Part shown: in pieces, positions 12,640-23,500 of the stretch | Position numbering within the stretch: position 1 is the first letter of the stretch | How the letters are laid out: each line of letters opens with the position of its first letter | NCBI RefSeq assembly: GCF_049243985.1 | Contig: NC_135386.1 | Span: forward strand, 18,692,202 to 18,756,201 | Direction: 5' to 3' | Source of the DNA: Paroedura picta | Lineage: Eukaryota > Chordata > Lepidosauria > Squamata > Gekkonidae | DNA length: 64,000 bases | Translations under genes and position numbers: made by a program | The notes under the pieces: generated by a model | The model's input: only the letters and a program-made list of their open reading frames with translations | What the model was told of the DNA's origin: nothing | The model's database searches: none

Positions 12640-12860
12640 GAGTTATTTGAGTACCGTTCAAGGCACTTGCCTGAGTAGAAATGCTCTCTGGTCTAATGTC
12701 CATTTGGCATCCTTTGTGGGACGCCAGGAGCGTGGGGCTCCTCTGACCTTCTCAGGTGGGTCTTCCACGAGGTGGGGCCACCACGGAGAAGGCCTCGTGG
12801 GCAGTCCTCTTGCTTGTGGCCGGCCGGTGCCCACAGACAAGGACCCTGGCAAGTGCTTCT
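12640..12860. repeat. Probable L2/CR1 LINE fragment
   Basis: Contains CGAGGTGGGGCCACCACGGA followed by GAAGGCC, a phrase common in squamate L2/CR1 fragments. It is cut by the palindromic insertion at 12901. Confidence 0.4.
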
Positions 12861-13060
12861 TCCAATTGGGCTCCACAACAGGGCAATGTGACCCCCTTGC
12901 TAAACCAAAAAAGGAACAAAACCCAGCCTTAACAGGTAGGAACTCAAAAGTTGAGCTGAACAATAAAAATAATGTAAAACGTGTTAATTATTTATTATAG
13001 TGCACAGTTAAAAACAGAATAAAAACATCTTAAAAACTATACCGAACTAACAACACATAG

Positions 13061-13102
13061 GACCAAACGCGTTTCGACCCTCCCGGGTCTTCCTCAGTGG
13101 TC
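13061..13102 (-). ncRNA. Hammerhead-ribozyme-like motif, left arm
   Basis: The exact reverse complement of the right-arm motif, with the same helices I-III and core read on the minus strand. The two copies face away from each other within one palindrome. Confidence 0.45.
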
Positions 13103-13365
13103 AAAATTATAATAATACACTATATAGCACTCTCTATAATGTGTAGCTGAATGGTTGAGTGGGGACCTTCGCTATCATTAAGTTCTGTACTCAGAGTGTA
13201 TTCTCATGTGCGTCAGAAAAAGCTACATGTGCGTCAGAAAAAGCTATATATCTGACGCACATGAGAATACACTCTGAGTACAGAACTTAATGATAGCGAA
13301 GGTCCCCACTCAACCATTCAGCTACACATTATAGAGAGTGCTATATAGTGTATTATTATAATTTT

Positions 13366-13407
13366 GACCACTGAGGAAGACCCGGGAGGGTCGAAACGCG
13401 TTTGGTC
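13366..13407 (+). ncRNA. Hammerhead-ribozyme-like motif, right arm
   Basis: Helix I GACCA (13366-13370) pairs with TGGTC (13403-13407). The core CTGAGGA (13371-13377) fits CUGANGA. Helix [16 protein letters not shown] (13379-13392) follows, then GAA (13393-13395). Helix III is the palindrome ACGCGT (13396-13401), with the cleavage-site base at 13402. One extra A (13378) sits between the core and helix II. A very short palindromic helix III is typical of the minimal ribozymes of Penelope-like elements, which act as dimers. Activity is untested. Confidence 0.45.
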
Positions 13408-14085
13408 CTATGTGTTGTTAGTTCGGTATAGTTTTTAAGATGTTCTTATTCAATGTGACCCCCTTGCCATAGCTGCTCTTGGAAGTATTTCCTCAGCATC
13501 TTCCAAAATTAAAGGCCGGATGTAAAGTTGTGGACCGCAGACCCGTATCTGTGCCTGGCCCCACCGCATCCTCATTGGGAGACAGCCTCTTCCTTCCCTT
13601 TCAGCAGTCCAAGGGTGCCCTCTGCTGGCCACTGCGCAGTCCTGCTTTGCTCCGTCCCTCCAGTTCCTCTTCTCAGCCACCTGCAAGGGAGAGCGGCCGC
13701 ATCCTGGCTGCCTCTCAGCAGGGGCTTCCAGGGGACACAGCCCACCTCTGCCCACCTCTGCAGGGGCATCGTGAAACCGCCAGGTTGGGTTGAGTGCCCT
13801 GCAGAGAGCCTTCAAGTGATGCAATTTTGCACGTGGAGAACTTCTGATTTTTACAATTTGAGCTACTTTGCAACTTTCAGTTCTCTTGCAGAAGGGGGAA
13901 GAGGTTAAAAAAATCCCCCAGGGTAATCCGTATGAACTATTAACTCATTCGAGTCCTTAGGCTATTCTTTATGAATGTTGGGGAGCTTGTGGATTCCAGG
14001 GAGGGCAGGGGGAAAAACCTTAACCACAACATTTAAATTCCGCAAACAAAGCTATGCTTGGGTTGTAAAAATGAGTCCTGTTTCA

Positions 14086-14150
14086 TGAGCAGTCACTGCA
14101 GTCCATGAACATCTGGAGAGCCAGTTTGGCCACCCCTGGCTCAGCAGGAG
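14086..14150. repeat. hAT palindromic MITE fragment
   Basis: Contains TGCAGTCCATGAACATCTGG and CCAGTTTGGCCACCCCTGG, half of the element seen complete at 32744-32879. Confidence 0.5.
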
Positions 14151-14409
14151 GCCTTTTGACATATATTGATTGAAAAGACTTCCTTGCCTACGCACAGCTG
14201 GCCTGCAGCAACACAAGGAAACTCCTTGCACTGTGGTGACCGCTGTCACTCAAATCCCTAACAATTCACACCACCGATTAGAAGCCCCACTGAGCAAAAA
14301 GGCCCCGCCCACTCCCCAAACATGCATGGCGGGCACGAGGAAAGGGGTCAGCGGGTGCCATGGGGGCCCCACACATCAAGGGGATGCAATGCGGTCCAGA
14401 AGAATTTGG

Positions 14410-14650
14410 CTCCTTAATCCCCACTCAGCACAGTGAGCCAACAGCTTCTTGCAGTCTTGTCTGGATTAATCTTCAGTTTGTTAACCTGCACCCACCTCAG
14501 ACACCTAAAGCCAAGCAGCTGGTGGGGGTGAAAGGTGGATACGGTTTTTCCCAAGCACTCAACGATCCTGAGTGAATCAAGCATCATCAATAACAAAGCA
14601 TAAATCCTAGAAAACACAGACCCTTGAGAAAGATCCAGCCATACCGAGTA
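14410..14650 (-). repeat. L2/CR1 LINE reverse-transcriptase fragment
   Basis: The minus-strand frame includes LRWVQVNKLKINPDKT, matching the W(M)xxNKLKLNPDKT motif of L2/CR1 reverse transcriptases, and upstream SRIYALLLMMLDSL. Short and degenerate. Confidence 0.6.
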
Positions 14651-14879
14651 TAAGGCAGGGGGAGCCAAAGGTCAACTGCTAGCAGATCCCACTTTTACCA
14701 GGACCTTCCGGGGGGGGGGGGGCGACCGGCCTTTGCTCCCCGAGCCCTCCCTCCATCCCCACCTCCCTTCCTGGGGTGTGGCTGCCCCATCCCATGAATT
14801 TTGGGCGGAGGGGGAGTCGCAGCCAATTTACGCTGACCCCTCCTTGGGTTTTCAGGACAGGAAGTCTTTGTTGGCCTCT

Positions 14880-14960
14880 CCCATCCAAGCACTCGCCAGG
14901 ACTGACCCCACTTAGCTTCCCAGGTCCGATGAGCTCCAGCCAGGAGGGTCAAGGCCGGAG
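14880..14960 (-). repeat. 5S rRNA-derived SINE fragment
   Basis: The plus strand reads CCATCCAAGCACTCGCCAGG and then CTTAGCTTCCCAGGTCCGATGAG, the reverse complement of the 5S promoter region. The third such fragment in the window. Confidence 0.55.
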
Positions 14961-15231
14961 ACAAGGCTGTGTCTGTCCTTCCGGAACGGCATTCACTCTT
15001 CCCTCATTGCTCCTTTCTGGAGCCATCCCCAAATCACCCGAAAACTGCAGGCTCTGAGCAAGCACACCCCTCGATTCATGTGGGAGGTGGAGCGAGCCCT
15101 TCCCCTCGGCTCTTGCGGGATTCCTCCTCTTTGCCCTGCCCACGGCCGGCCGTTCTTTCCAGGAGGGTCTTCTCCAGCCCAGCACCCCAGGGAGCCCCGT
15201 GAGAAGGAAGCACGACACGCACAGCCACAGC

Positions 15232-17442
15232 ACAGAAGATACAAACTTTTATTGATATGCAATGCAGGGAAGAGGATAAAAATACGCCAAACACGTCTTC
15301 CCGGGTAAGAAAAGTTACAGTGACCACGGTGTTAGAAGGAAGATGTCAGCCTGCCCCCCTCCCTCCCCCTGAGCTCAAAGTGCTGGTCACAGGAGGAGGA
15401 GGAGGAGGAGGAGGAGGAAGGGCACTTGGCTGGCCGGCCGGCCGGCCCCACCCGGGACTGTCTGCAGGAGTGGGAAGGGTCCCAGGGAAGCCTGTTGACC
15501 TCCTGCAGCCCCTCTTGCTCTCCCAGCCCAATTTCAAGGCAGCCCGGGGGGGGGGGGGGGCTGAGGCAAGGAGGGAAGCCAGGCCGGTTCTGAGGTGGGA
15601 GTTTGGCTTCTGTTTGCCCCCCAGCTCCCGGGGAGAGCGGCAGCCCCCCTGTTGCTTGCCGGTCCGGAAACCGGTCAGGAGGGAGAATGGCACTTGTGTG
15701 AGTCAGACGGGGACTTTGGCAGCACCAGCCAGCCAGCCAGCCTCCCCTTGTGGCACAGGCACGGCTGGCCAGAGGGACCCCTGGGCGGGTCCAGGATCCC
15801 CCTCCCCCTGACGCCAGCCTGGGACAATGTGCCCCCACCTCGGCCACAACGGCCTTCAAGCAGACACACAATTTTGGCCCGGTGGCCACTTGCAGCATGA
15901 CCTAAAAGGAGGAGAGGGGCGTTTCTACAGCAGCCCCCCTTCTCCTACGCCCCGTTTAAGAACTGGGGCTTTTCCAGAAATCCAGGATTCAGTGTTAAGT
16001 CTTTGGGATTACTGTAGGCATCCGTTAGAGAAAAGGGAAGGGAAGGCACCGAAGCAGCCCTGTGCTGTCCCTCAGGCCGCGGAGTCAGCGAGCAGCTCTC
16101 CCCTCCCGACAGACGCCCTGCCCAGCATAAATACCAGCCAGCCCCCCCCCCCCCCCCGCCTCTTATAATACAGCATCATTTACAATCTATCAGAATGCAA
16201 GAGCGGGAAAGAAGAGCGTCAGGCACTGGTGTGGATCAAGCGGCCGCTAGTCCTGGCTCCTGCAAAGGGGTCCTCAGAGCCAGGCAGCCCATGGCAGGGC
16301 GGGGGGGGGGAGGGGGCTACAGGACTACTGGAGGGCACCATCTCTCCACCAGACGCACCACCCGGGGCCAGCGTGGCAGGAGGAGAAGGCCCCTCCGGGA
16401 GACCAGGGCTGGAGAGGGCCCAAGGGGACGGCCCCACAAGGGCTGCAGGAACCAGGAGGCAGCAGGAAGGCCCCGAGGAAGCCCGGCCTCTGCTTCCCTG
16501 GGGGCAGACCCACCTGCGACTTCCGCTCCTAGCAGTTCCTTCCCCTCTGGACGCAGCCTCTGCCTTGGCCCTAGGCTCTGCTCAGCCACAGACCTCTGAG
16601 CGGTTGGTAAAAGCCCCCCCACCCCCACCCCCAGTTTAAGGGAATTCTCTCACTCCATGTAGGCCGGCTTCCGCTTGAGATGAGGTCTTATCTGTTCTTT
16701 GGCAATTATTCCAGTCCTGCTATTTCTGAAACAGGGCATCAGAGAAATACAGAATCTATTTCTTTCCTGTGTTCTTGTAGAAAGCCTGCAGGAGGGAGGG
16801 GGTTCTGTGGTGTGCTCTTTTGCGCAGGGAGGACTCAGGGGCCCCCCACTCCCCCCTGCGACTGGGCAGCTGCAGCTTGGCCAGCCAAGCTGCAAGGGCC
16901 GCCGTCCCCACACCTCGAGGGGCCGGCCTGCGGGGGTCTCCTGTTTGCCATCGCTGCAGGGACCGTCCCGCTCAGTGTGGCCACCCAAGCATCGTCTTAA
17001 CAAAGAAATCTGCTTGGAAAGCCAGGAGGGGCACAGGATTTTGGCCACGGCGACTTTGGTTCGGGACCTGGTGTGCTTGTTCATCCGCTGGCTCTCCCAG
17101 CAGGGGGGGAACAGGATTGGTGGCGGCCGAGAAAGGAGAAGAGTCTTGTCTTAACTTTTTGCGGTCAATCAGACATTCATAACTTGGCTTGTGTCATCAT
17201 TTTGACTCCCGGAAAATAAAAGCCACGAGTGGGCAAATCAGAAAGCTTTGTCAGGGAACAAGAGAGAGAGAGAGAGAAGGGCTCTCCTCCCCTTTCCGCT
17301 CTGGCCAGAAGCGGGAAGGAAGGAGCCCGTTCAACAGTTGCAGCCGGAAAGGCCTACGGAAGGAAGACAGGAAGCAGCCCGGAAAGGGGTCAGGACGCTT
17401 CACGGCTGCCTCCGGACTCGTAGCCGAAGCGGCTCTTAACCC
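15232..17442 (-). other. UACA: UACA 3' untranslated region
   Basis: About 2.2 kb from the stop codon to the first good poly(A) signal. The length is similar to that of the human 3' UTR. It contains simple repeats, including a GGA run near 15391-15419 and long G or C tracts near 15550 and 16144. No splice-able ORF is seen. The 3' end is inferred from the signal, not from transcript data. Confidence 0.6.
15248..15253 (-). terminator. UACA poly(A) signal AATAAA
   Basis: A canonical AATAAA on the minus strand, followed by a T/GTG-rich stretch (CTTCTGTGCTGTGGCTG) suited to be the downstream element. It is the first strong signal after the UACA stop. Confidence 0.6.
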
Positions 17443-17514
17443 TCAGCAGACCAGCCCTTGCCGCATGCGCAGGATCTGGAGCAAGGCCGCCTGGACGTCT
17501 TCATCCATGTGTCC
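17443..17514 (-). CDS. UACA: UACA exon 19 (C-terminus and stop)
   Basis: Encodes [20 protein letters not shown] then LVC and a TGA stop at 17445-17443. It is identical to the bovine C-terminus except for one residue. Acceptor CTTGCAG. Confidence 0.96.
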   Translation of the reverse strand, partial: GHMDEDVQAALLQILRMRQGLVC

Positions 17515-20500
17515 CTGCAAGGGAAGAGGGAGACACGCGGTGCGACTGGGACGCTCACTCTTGGCCGGAGGTGGCCGAGCCAAAGGGAGAAGCCAAAGAG
17601 AAGCGGGGGGGGGGGGGCGTCGCTTTGCCAGTTCTATAAGCTGCCTGCTCACCAATTTCATTGCGTCCGTGCCTCACGAGAGAGGAGAGGTCTGCTTTCT
17701 CTCCCGTCTCTGACACAAGCACCCTTCCCCTTGCTCACGTCCGCTCCCCTTCACTGCCCTTTTGCCAATGCTGCAATGTCTTTTGAGTGGTGCGGGGGCC
17801 AGAATTGTGCTCGTTATTCCACAGGAGGCCACCCCATCGATTGGCACAGGGGCACTATGAGACTGGCTGATTTGTTCCCAGCCCCCCTCCTCCTAACCGC
17901 CCTCCCCCCCCGTAGCACTGGCCTTTTTCACTGCAGTCAACATACTGGGTGAACTGGAGGTGGGAGGCCCTCCCCAGCCAGCCGGCCCCTCGCGATGGGG
18001 GCAGAGCACCTACCTGGACAGCACTGAGGAGGTGAGTCCGGTAGATGGAGATGACCTCCTGGTGCTGCCGCTCAGCATCCTGCGGGAGAACAGCCCCGGT
18101 CAGTTCCCAGGGAAGGAGCCAGCACTCATGGGGGGCTCGGATCTCTGCTCCCCACCCTCACCCCTGCTGCCCGTCGGCTCCGAAGGCCTCAGCCCCGCTC
18201 AGGAGTGGACAACAGAGGCTCCTGCCGTCCTGCAGCACAATCACACCCACCCCCCAGGGCCCCCGCTGCTCTCATGCGCAGGGCTCCCTCCCCCTTCTTG
18301 GCCCTGCTGCAGCCCCCCGCAAACCCCAGCCGGCCGCTTGGGTACTTACAGCCAGCTGCTGCTGCAGGGTCTTCACCTGGCCCTGGAGGGCTTCCGTCTG
18401 CTGAGCCTGCCTCTTGGCAGGCAGGGCGCTGCTGTAGGTCAGCTGAGAAAGGCCGTTCAGGGCCTGCTTGAGCCGCTCCACGTCCTTGAGGAGTTCCGTT
18501 ATCTAGAGGAGGAAGGGACCCAGAGTCTAAGCATCGCCCCTGCTTGGTCCTTCAGTGTTATTCCTCTTAAAAAGCACTTAGGCACTGGAGGCGACTGTGG
18601 AGTCTCTCTCTCCACACAGGCAGGATGTAGGCCACGGAAACACCGTCCACGTTCCCACGGAGAGCCTGTGGCTGTCACTGAGGCCGACTCAGACATGACT
18701 CCTAGCCTGGCCGACAGCCCTCCCGCACAGAAGGCCTCCCACTGGCCAGAGCGAGCTCAGAGGAACTTCAGCTTGTTTCCTCCTCGCAGCTGGGATTGAG
18801 CCGGGGGGGGGGGGGATAAACTTTATCCTGCTCATTGCAAGACGGTCGGGCTCTTTACAGAAGTGCAATTTGGGATCTCAAGCAGCGCTCCTCAAGCCAC
18901 CTGAGCCCCAGATGACAGGTTGAAAAGGACATGGAAGAGGCCCCTGACTGACAGGCGCCGGCAGCAGCCTCCTCTGATGCGTGAACATCTTTACCTGCCC
19001 TAATATTAGCCAGTCCCAGATCCATAGGCCTCCTGCGCTGACAGCTACCCTCTTGGCCTCACCTGTGGGAAGCCACGGCTAGCAAGCTCTCAGAGTGGAA
19101 TGGCCACCCGTTTGGGACAGGCCTAGATACTTTTGCCCACTTGGCTAGAAGTATAATTTTAGCTTCCTTTTTTGGGGGGAGGGGGGCACATTTCTCATTG
19201 GCAGAGCCTCTGCTTGGCCTGCAGGGGGTCCTGGTTCAATCCCCGGCAGCACCTCCCATTAAAAGGGCCAGGCAGGAGGGGGTGGGGAAGACCTCCATGG
19301 CTCCAAGGCAGAGCCTCTGTCTGGCGGGCAGAAAGAACCTGACCCCAAATGCTCAACACAAGAGAGCTCTCTCCACAGGAGCTCCAATCCACACTCCAAG
19401 TCTAGGGGAGGGCCAGAGAGGCCCAGAACCAGCAGCACTGAAGGGCCAACGGGGGGGGGGGGGGAGCCTTTTGCAAAAACCAGGAGCACACCTTCCGCCT
19501 GCACCGGCAGCATTTGGCATGTGCATCCAGTAGCCGCTGAGTCTGGAGGAAGGGGCCTGCGGGGCTTGGCCAGGCACTTCCCCCTCCCCAGATGATGGGT
19601 AGCAACTTCCACAGGAACCAAGAAGACGGTTCAGAAGGGGCTGCCTGGGAGCCAGAGGCTACAACCTGCTTTGTGGAAGACTAACCCCTTCGAGATTACA
19701 CTTGGAGGAAAGGGTCTGCTTGAATCCCCAAACAACAAAGAGTCAGGAATGTGTGATCAGCCAATCAGCACTGAGTCAGGAAGTAAGCTCAGCCAATCAA
19801 CGCTCAATCAAGAAGTGAGATCACAAGTGCCAGCCAATCAACACTGAGTCAGGAAGTGAGATTACAAGCCCCAGCCAATCAACACTGAGTCAGGAAGTGA
19901 GATTACAAGCCCCAGCCAATCAGCACTGAGTCAAGAAGTGAGATCACAAGCCCCAGCCAATCAACACTGAGTCAGGAAGTGAGATTCCAAGCCCCAGCCA
20001 ATCAACACTGGGTCAGGAAGTGAGATTACAAGCCCCAGCCAATCAACACTGAGTCAGGAAGTGAGATTACAAGCCCCAGCCAATCAACACTGAGTCAGGA
20101 AGTGAGATTACAAGCCCCAGCCAATCAACACTGAGTCAGGAAGTGAGATTACAAGCCCCAGCCAATCAACACTGAGTCAGGAAGTGAGATTACAAGCCCC
20201 AGCCAATCAACACTGAGTCAGGAAGTAAGCTCAGCCAATAGAGTCACGAAGTGAGATCAGCCAATCAACACTTCCTGACTCAGTGCTGATTGGCTGATCA
20301 TTTTGTAGGCCATTTTGTAGGTGACTCCTCCTCTACCCATGGCAGCCATTTTGTGTCAGAATTATTTCCTACCCATGGCAGCCATTTTGTAGCTGGCTCC
20401 TCCCCTCCTCATGGCAGCCATTGTGTAGCTGGCTCCTCCCCTTTTCATGGCAGCCATTTGTTAGCTGGCTCCTCCTCTCCTCATGGGAGCCATTTTGTAG

Positions 20501-23500
20501 CTGGCTCCTCCCCTTTTCATGGCAGCCATTTGTTAGCTGGCTCCTCCTCTCCTCATGGGAGCCATTTTGTAGCTGGCTCCTCCCCTTTTCATGGCAGCCA
20601 TTTGTTAGCTGGCTCCTCCTCTTCTCATGGGAGCCATTTTGTAGCTGGCTCCACCCCTCCTCATGGCAGCCATTTTGTAGCTGGCTCCTCCCCTTTTCAT
20701 GGCAGCCATTTGTCAGCTGGCTCCTCCTCTCCTCATGGCAGCCATTTTGTAGCTGGCTCCTCACCTTCTCATGGCAGACATGTTGTAGCTTCATTCTACC
20801 CATTCCATGGCAGCCATTTTGTAACAGAATTCATCCCTACAAAATGGCTGCCATGGGTAGAGGTGAAGTCAGCTACAACACTGAGTCAGGAAGTGAGCTC
20901 AGCCAATCAATACTGAGTCAGGAAGTAAGCTCAGCCAATCAACAGAGTCGGGAAGCGAGATCAGCTAATCAACACTTCCTAACATAGTATTGATTGGCTG
21001 ATCTCACTTCCTGACACGGTGTTGGCTCCTCCCCTCCTCATGGCAGCCATTTTGTAGTTGGCTCCTCCCCTCCTCATGGCACCCATTTTGTAGATGACTC
21101 CTCCCCTTTTCATGCCAGCCATTTATTAGCTGGCTCCTTCTCTCCTCATGGCACCCATTTTGTAGCTGGTTCCTCCCAATGATATCCATTTTGTAGATGG
21201 CTCCTCTTATTCTCATGGAAGCAATTTTGTAGCTGCATTCTTTCCATGGCAGCTATTTTGTAGCTGACTTCACCTCTACACATGGCAGCCATTTTGCAGG
21301 TGACTCCTTCTCTACCCATGGCAGACATTTTGTGTCTGATTTATGTCCTACCCATAGCAGCCATTTTGTACTTGGCTCCTCCCCTTCTCATGGCAGACAT
21401 ATAGCTTCATCCTACCCTTTCTATGGCAGCCATTTTGTTGCTGAATTCTCACCTACAAAACGGCTGCCATGGGTAGAGGGGAAGTCAGCTACAACACAGA
21501 GTCAGGAAGTGAGCTCAGCTAATCAACACTGAGACAGGAAGTGGGAACGCAAGCCCCAGCCAATCAACACTGAGTCAGAAAGTGAGATCACAAGCCACAG
21601 CCAATCAACAGATCAGCCAATCAACACTTCCTGACACTGTTGATTGGCTGATCTTACCTCCTGACTCAGTGCTGATTGGCTGATCTCACTTCCTGACTCA
21701 GTGTTGTAGCTGACTCCTCCTCTACACATGGCAGCCATTTTGTAGGTGACTCCTCTTGTACTCATGGCAGCCATTTTGTAGGTGGCTCCTCCTCTACCCA
21801 TGGCAGCCATTTTGTAGGTGACTCCTCTACCCATGGCAGCCATTTTGGGTGAGAATTATTTCCTACCCATGGCAGCCATTTTGTAGCTGGCTCCACCCCT
21901 CCTCATGGCAGCCATTTTGTAGCTGGCTCCTCCCCTTTTCATGGCAGCCATTTTGTAGCTGGCTCCTACCTATGATATCTATTTTATAGATGGCTCCTCT
22001 TATTCTCATGGAAGCAATTTTGTAGCTGCATTCTTTCTATGTTAGTCATAATGTAGCTGACTTTACCTCTATACATGGCAGCCATTTTGTAGGTGACGTC
22101 TCCTCTACCCATGGCAGCCATTATGTATCTGAATTATTTCCTACCAATGGCAGCCATTTTTTTCTTGGCTCCTCCCCTTCTCATGGCAGACATGTTGTAG
22201 CTTCATCCTACCCTTTCCATGGCAGTCATTTTTTAGCTGAATTCACCCCTACCTATGGCAGCCATTATGTAGCTGAATCCCCTCCTGACTCAGTGCTGAT
22301 TTGCTGGGGTCTGTGATCTCACTTCCTCAGTGTTTTTTGGCTGGGGTTTGTGATCTCACTTCCTGACAGTGTTGATTGGCTGGCGTTTGTGAGCATACTT
22401 CCTGACTCAGTGTTGATTGGCTTGGGCTTGTGATCTCAGTGTTGATTGGCTTGGGCTTGTGAGCCTGACTCAGTGTTGATTGGCTGAGCTCACTTCCTGA
22501 CTCAGTGTTGATTGGCTGGGTCTTGTGATCTCACTTCCTGACTCAGTGTTGATTGGCTGAGCTCACTTCCTGACTCAGTGTTGTTCGGCTGGGGTTTGTG
22601 ACCTCACTTTCTGACTCACGTTTGATTAGCTGGGGCTTGCAATCTCACTTCCTGCCCCCCCCACACACACTTTGAGTCCCTAAAGTCCTTGCTGGCTCGG
22701 CTCTCTCCCTCCCCTCCTACCCACCAGCAGAGAGTGTAGGTCCACCTGCTCACCTTGTTGTCCTTGGCCTCCACCTGCTTGGCGGACTCTTGGATCCTCT
22801 TCTGCAGCTCTGTGATGGTACTCAGTGACTTGTCGCAGCGCTCCTTCTGGTCCTGGATCTCCTGCTCGATGCTGAAGCTCCGGGTCTGCAGCTCCTCCTT
22901 CTCGTCCCGGGCGGAGAGCTCCTCCACCTTGGCCTGCATGGCCTCTCCCCGCACGGCCTCCAGCTCCTCGGTCAAGGCGGCCACTTTCTCGGCCATGCAG
23001 CTCGCTTCAGCCTCCAGGGTGCTCCTTGCCGCCTCGTTCTGGGAGCGCTCCGACGCCTCCCGACCCTCCAGCTCCTGCATGTCTTGCTTGGCCCTTTGGA
23101 TGTCGGACTGCAGCTGGGAGACTTCTGCGCTTCTCCTCCGGCTCTCCTCTTCCTTCTCTCTCAAGGCAGCTTGGAGGGCCGCCACCTCTCCCTGCAGGGC
23201 TTCCTTTTCCTGGGCGTGCTCGGCCAAAGGCACGGAGGCGGCTCGCAGGCTGGCCAGCTCCTGCTGCAGCTCCTGGGCCTTCTGAACCTCTTGCTGCCAG
23301 CTGGCCGTCTTGCCGCCCAGCTCTCTCCGCAGGTCCTCGATGGTGTCTCCCAGCAGCCCCTTCAAGGCTTCCACCTGCTCCATAGGGACATACTGGCCCT
23401 GCAGGCGGCTCTGGGCCTCAGCCGCCTCCAGGCCCTGCCGGGCGTTCTCCTCCTGGAGCCGCTCCTTTTCGCCCTCCACTTCTGCTAGCTTCCGCTGGAG

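Larger units (their letters stand above)
12901..13450. mobile_element. Inserted 550-bp element with perfect 194-bp inverted repeat (Penelope-like, hammerhead motifs)
   Basis: It is bounded by an exact 17-bp direct repeat CAATGTGACCCCCTTGC (12884-12900 and 13451-13467), the mark of target-primed insertion. Arms 13024-13217 and 13251-13444 are exact reverse complements around a 33-bp loop. The left side extends 123 bp further with AT-rich LINE-like 3' sequence. Each arm holds a hammerhead-ribozyme-like motif. It encodes no protein. Penelope-like elements are the known vertebrate retroelements that carry such ribozymes, hence the assignment. The perfect arms suggest a young insertion. Confidence 0.6.
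1..15231. other. Intergenic region downstream of UACA, no gene seen
   Basis: No exon-like conserved coding was recognised on either strand. The many open frames are GC-composition noise. The content alternates between AT-rich, TAATTA-type islands that look like regulatory elements and GC-rich DNA with SINE, LINE and palindromic repeats. In human the neighbour on this side of UACA is TLE3 across a gene desert with many conserved elements. Whether that holds here cannot be read from the window. Confidence 0.6.
18503..22753. other. UACA intron 16, about 4.25 kb, repeat-filled
   Basis: It lies between the giant exon and exon 17. It holds unique sequence and a SINE at 18.5-19.7 kb and the composite array from 19.75 to 22.65 kb. 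No exon was seen. Confidence 0.85.

Noticed and set aside
19752-20250. Regular direct repeats resembling a CRISPR array
   Set aside because: The units are contiguous with no unique spacers, and the host is a vertebrate genome with introns. It is a minisatellite.
20290-20987. Open frames of 188-208 residues with [11 protein letters not shown]-like periodic protein repeats
   Set aside because: They follow the 36-bp DNA repeat exactly. All frames, including the reverse, stay open in the same way, and they have no start context, splice partners or conservation. They are a by-product of a repeat length divisible by three.
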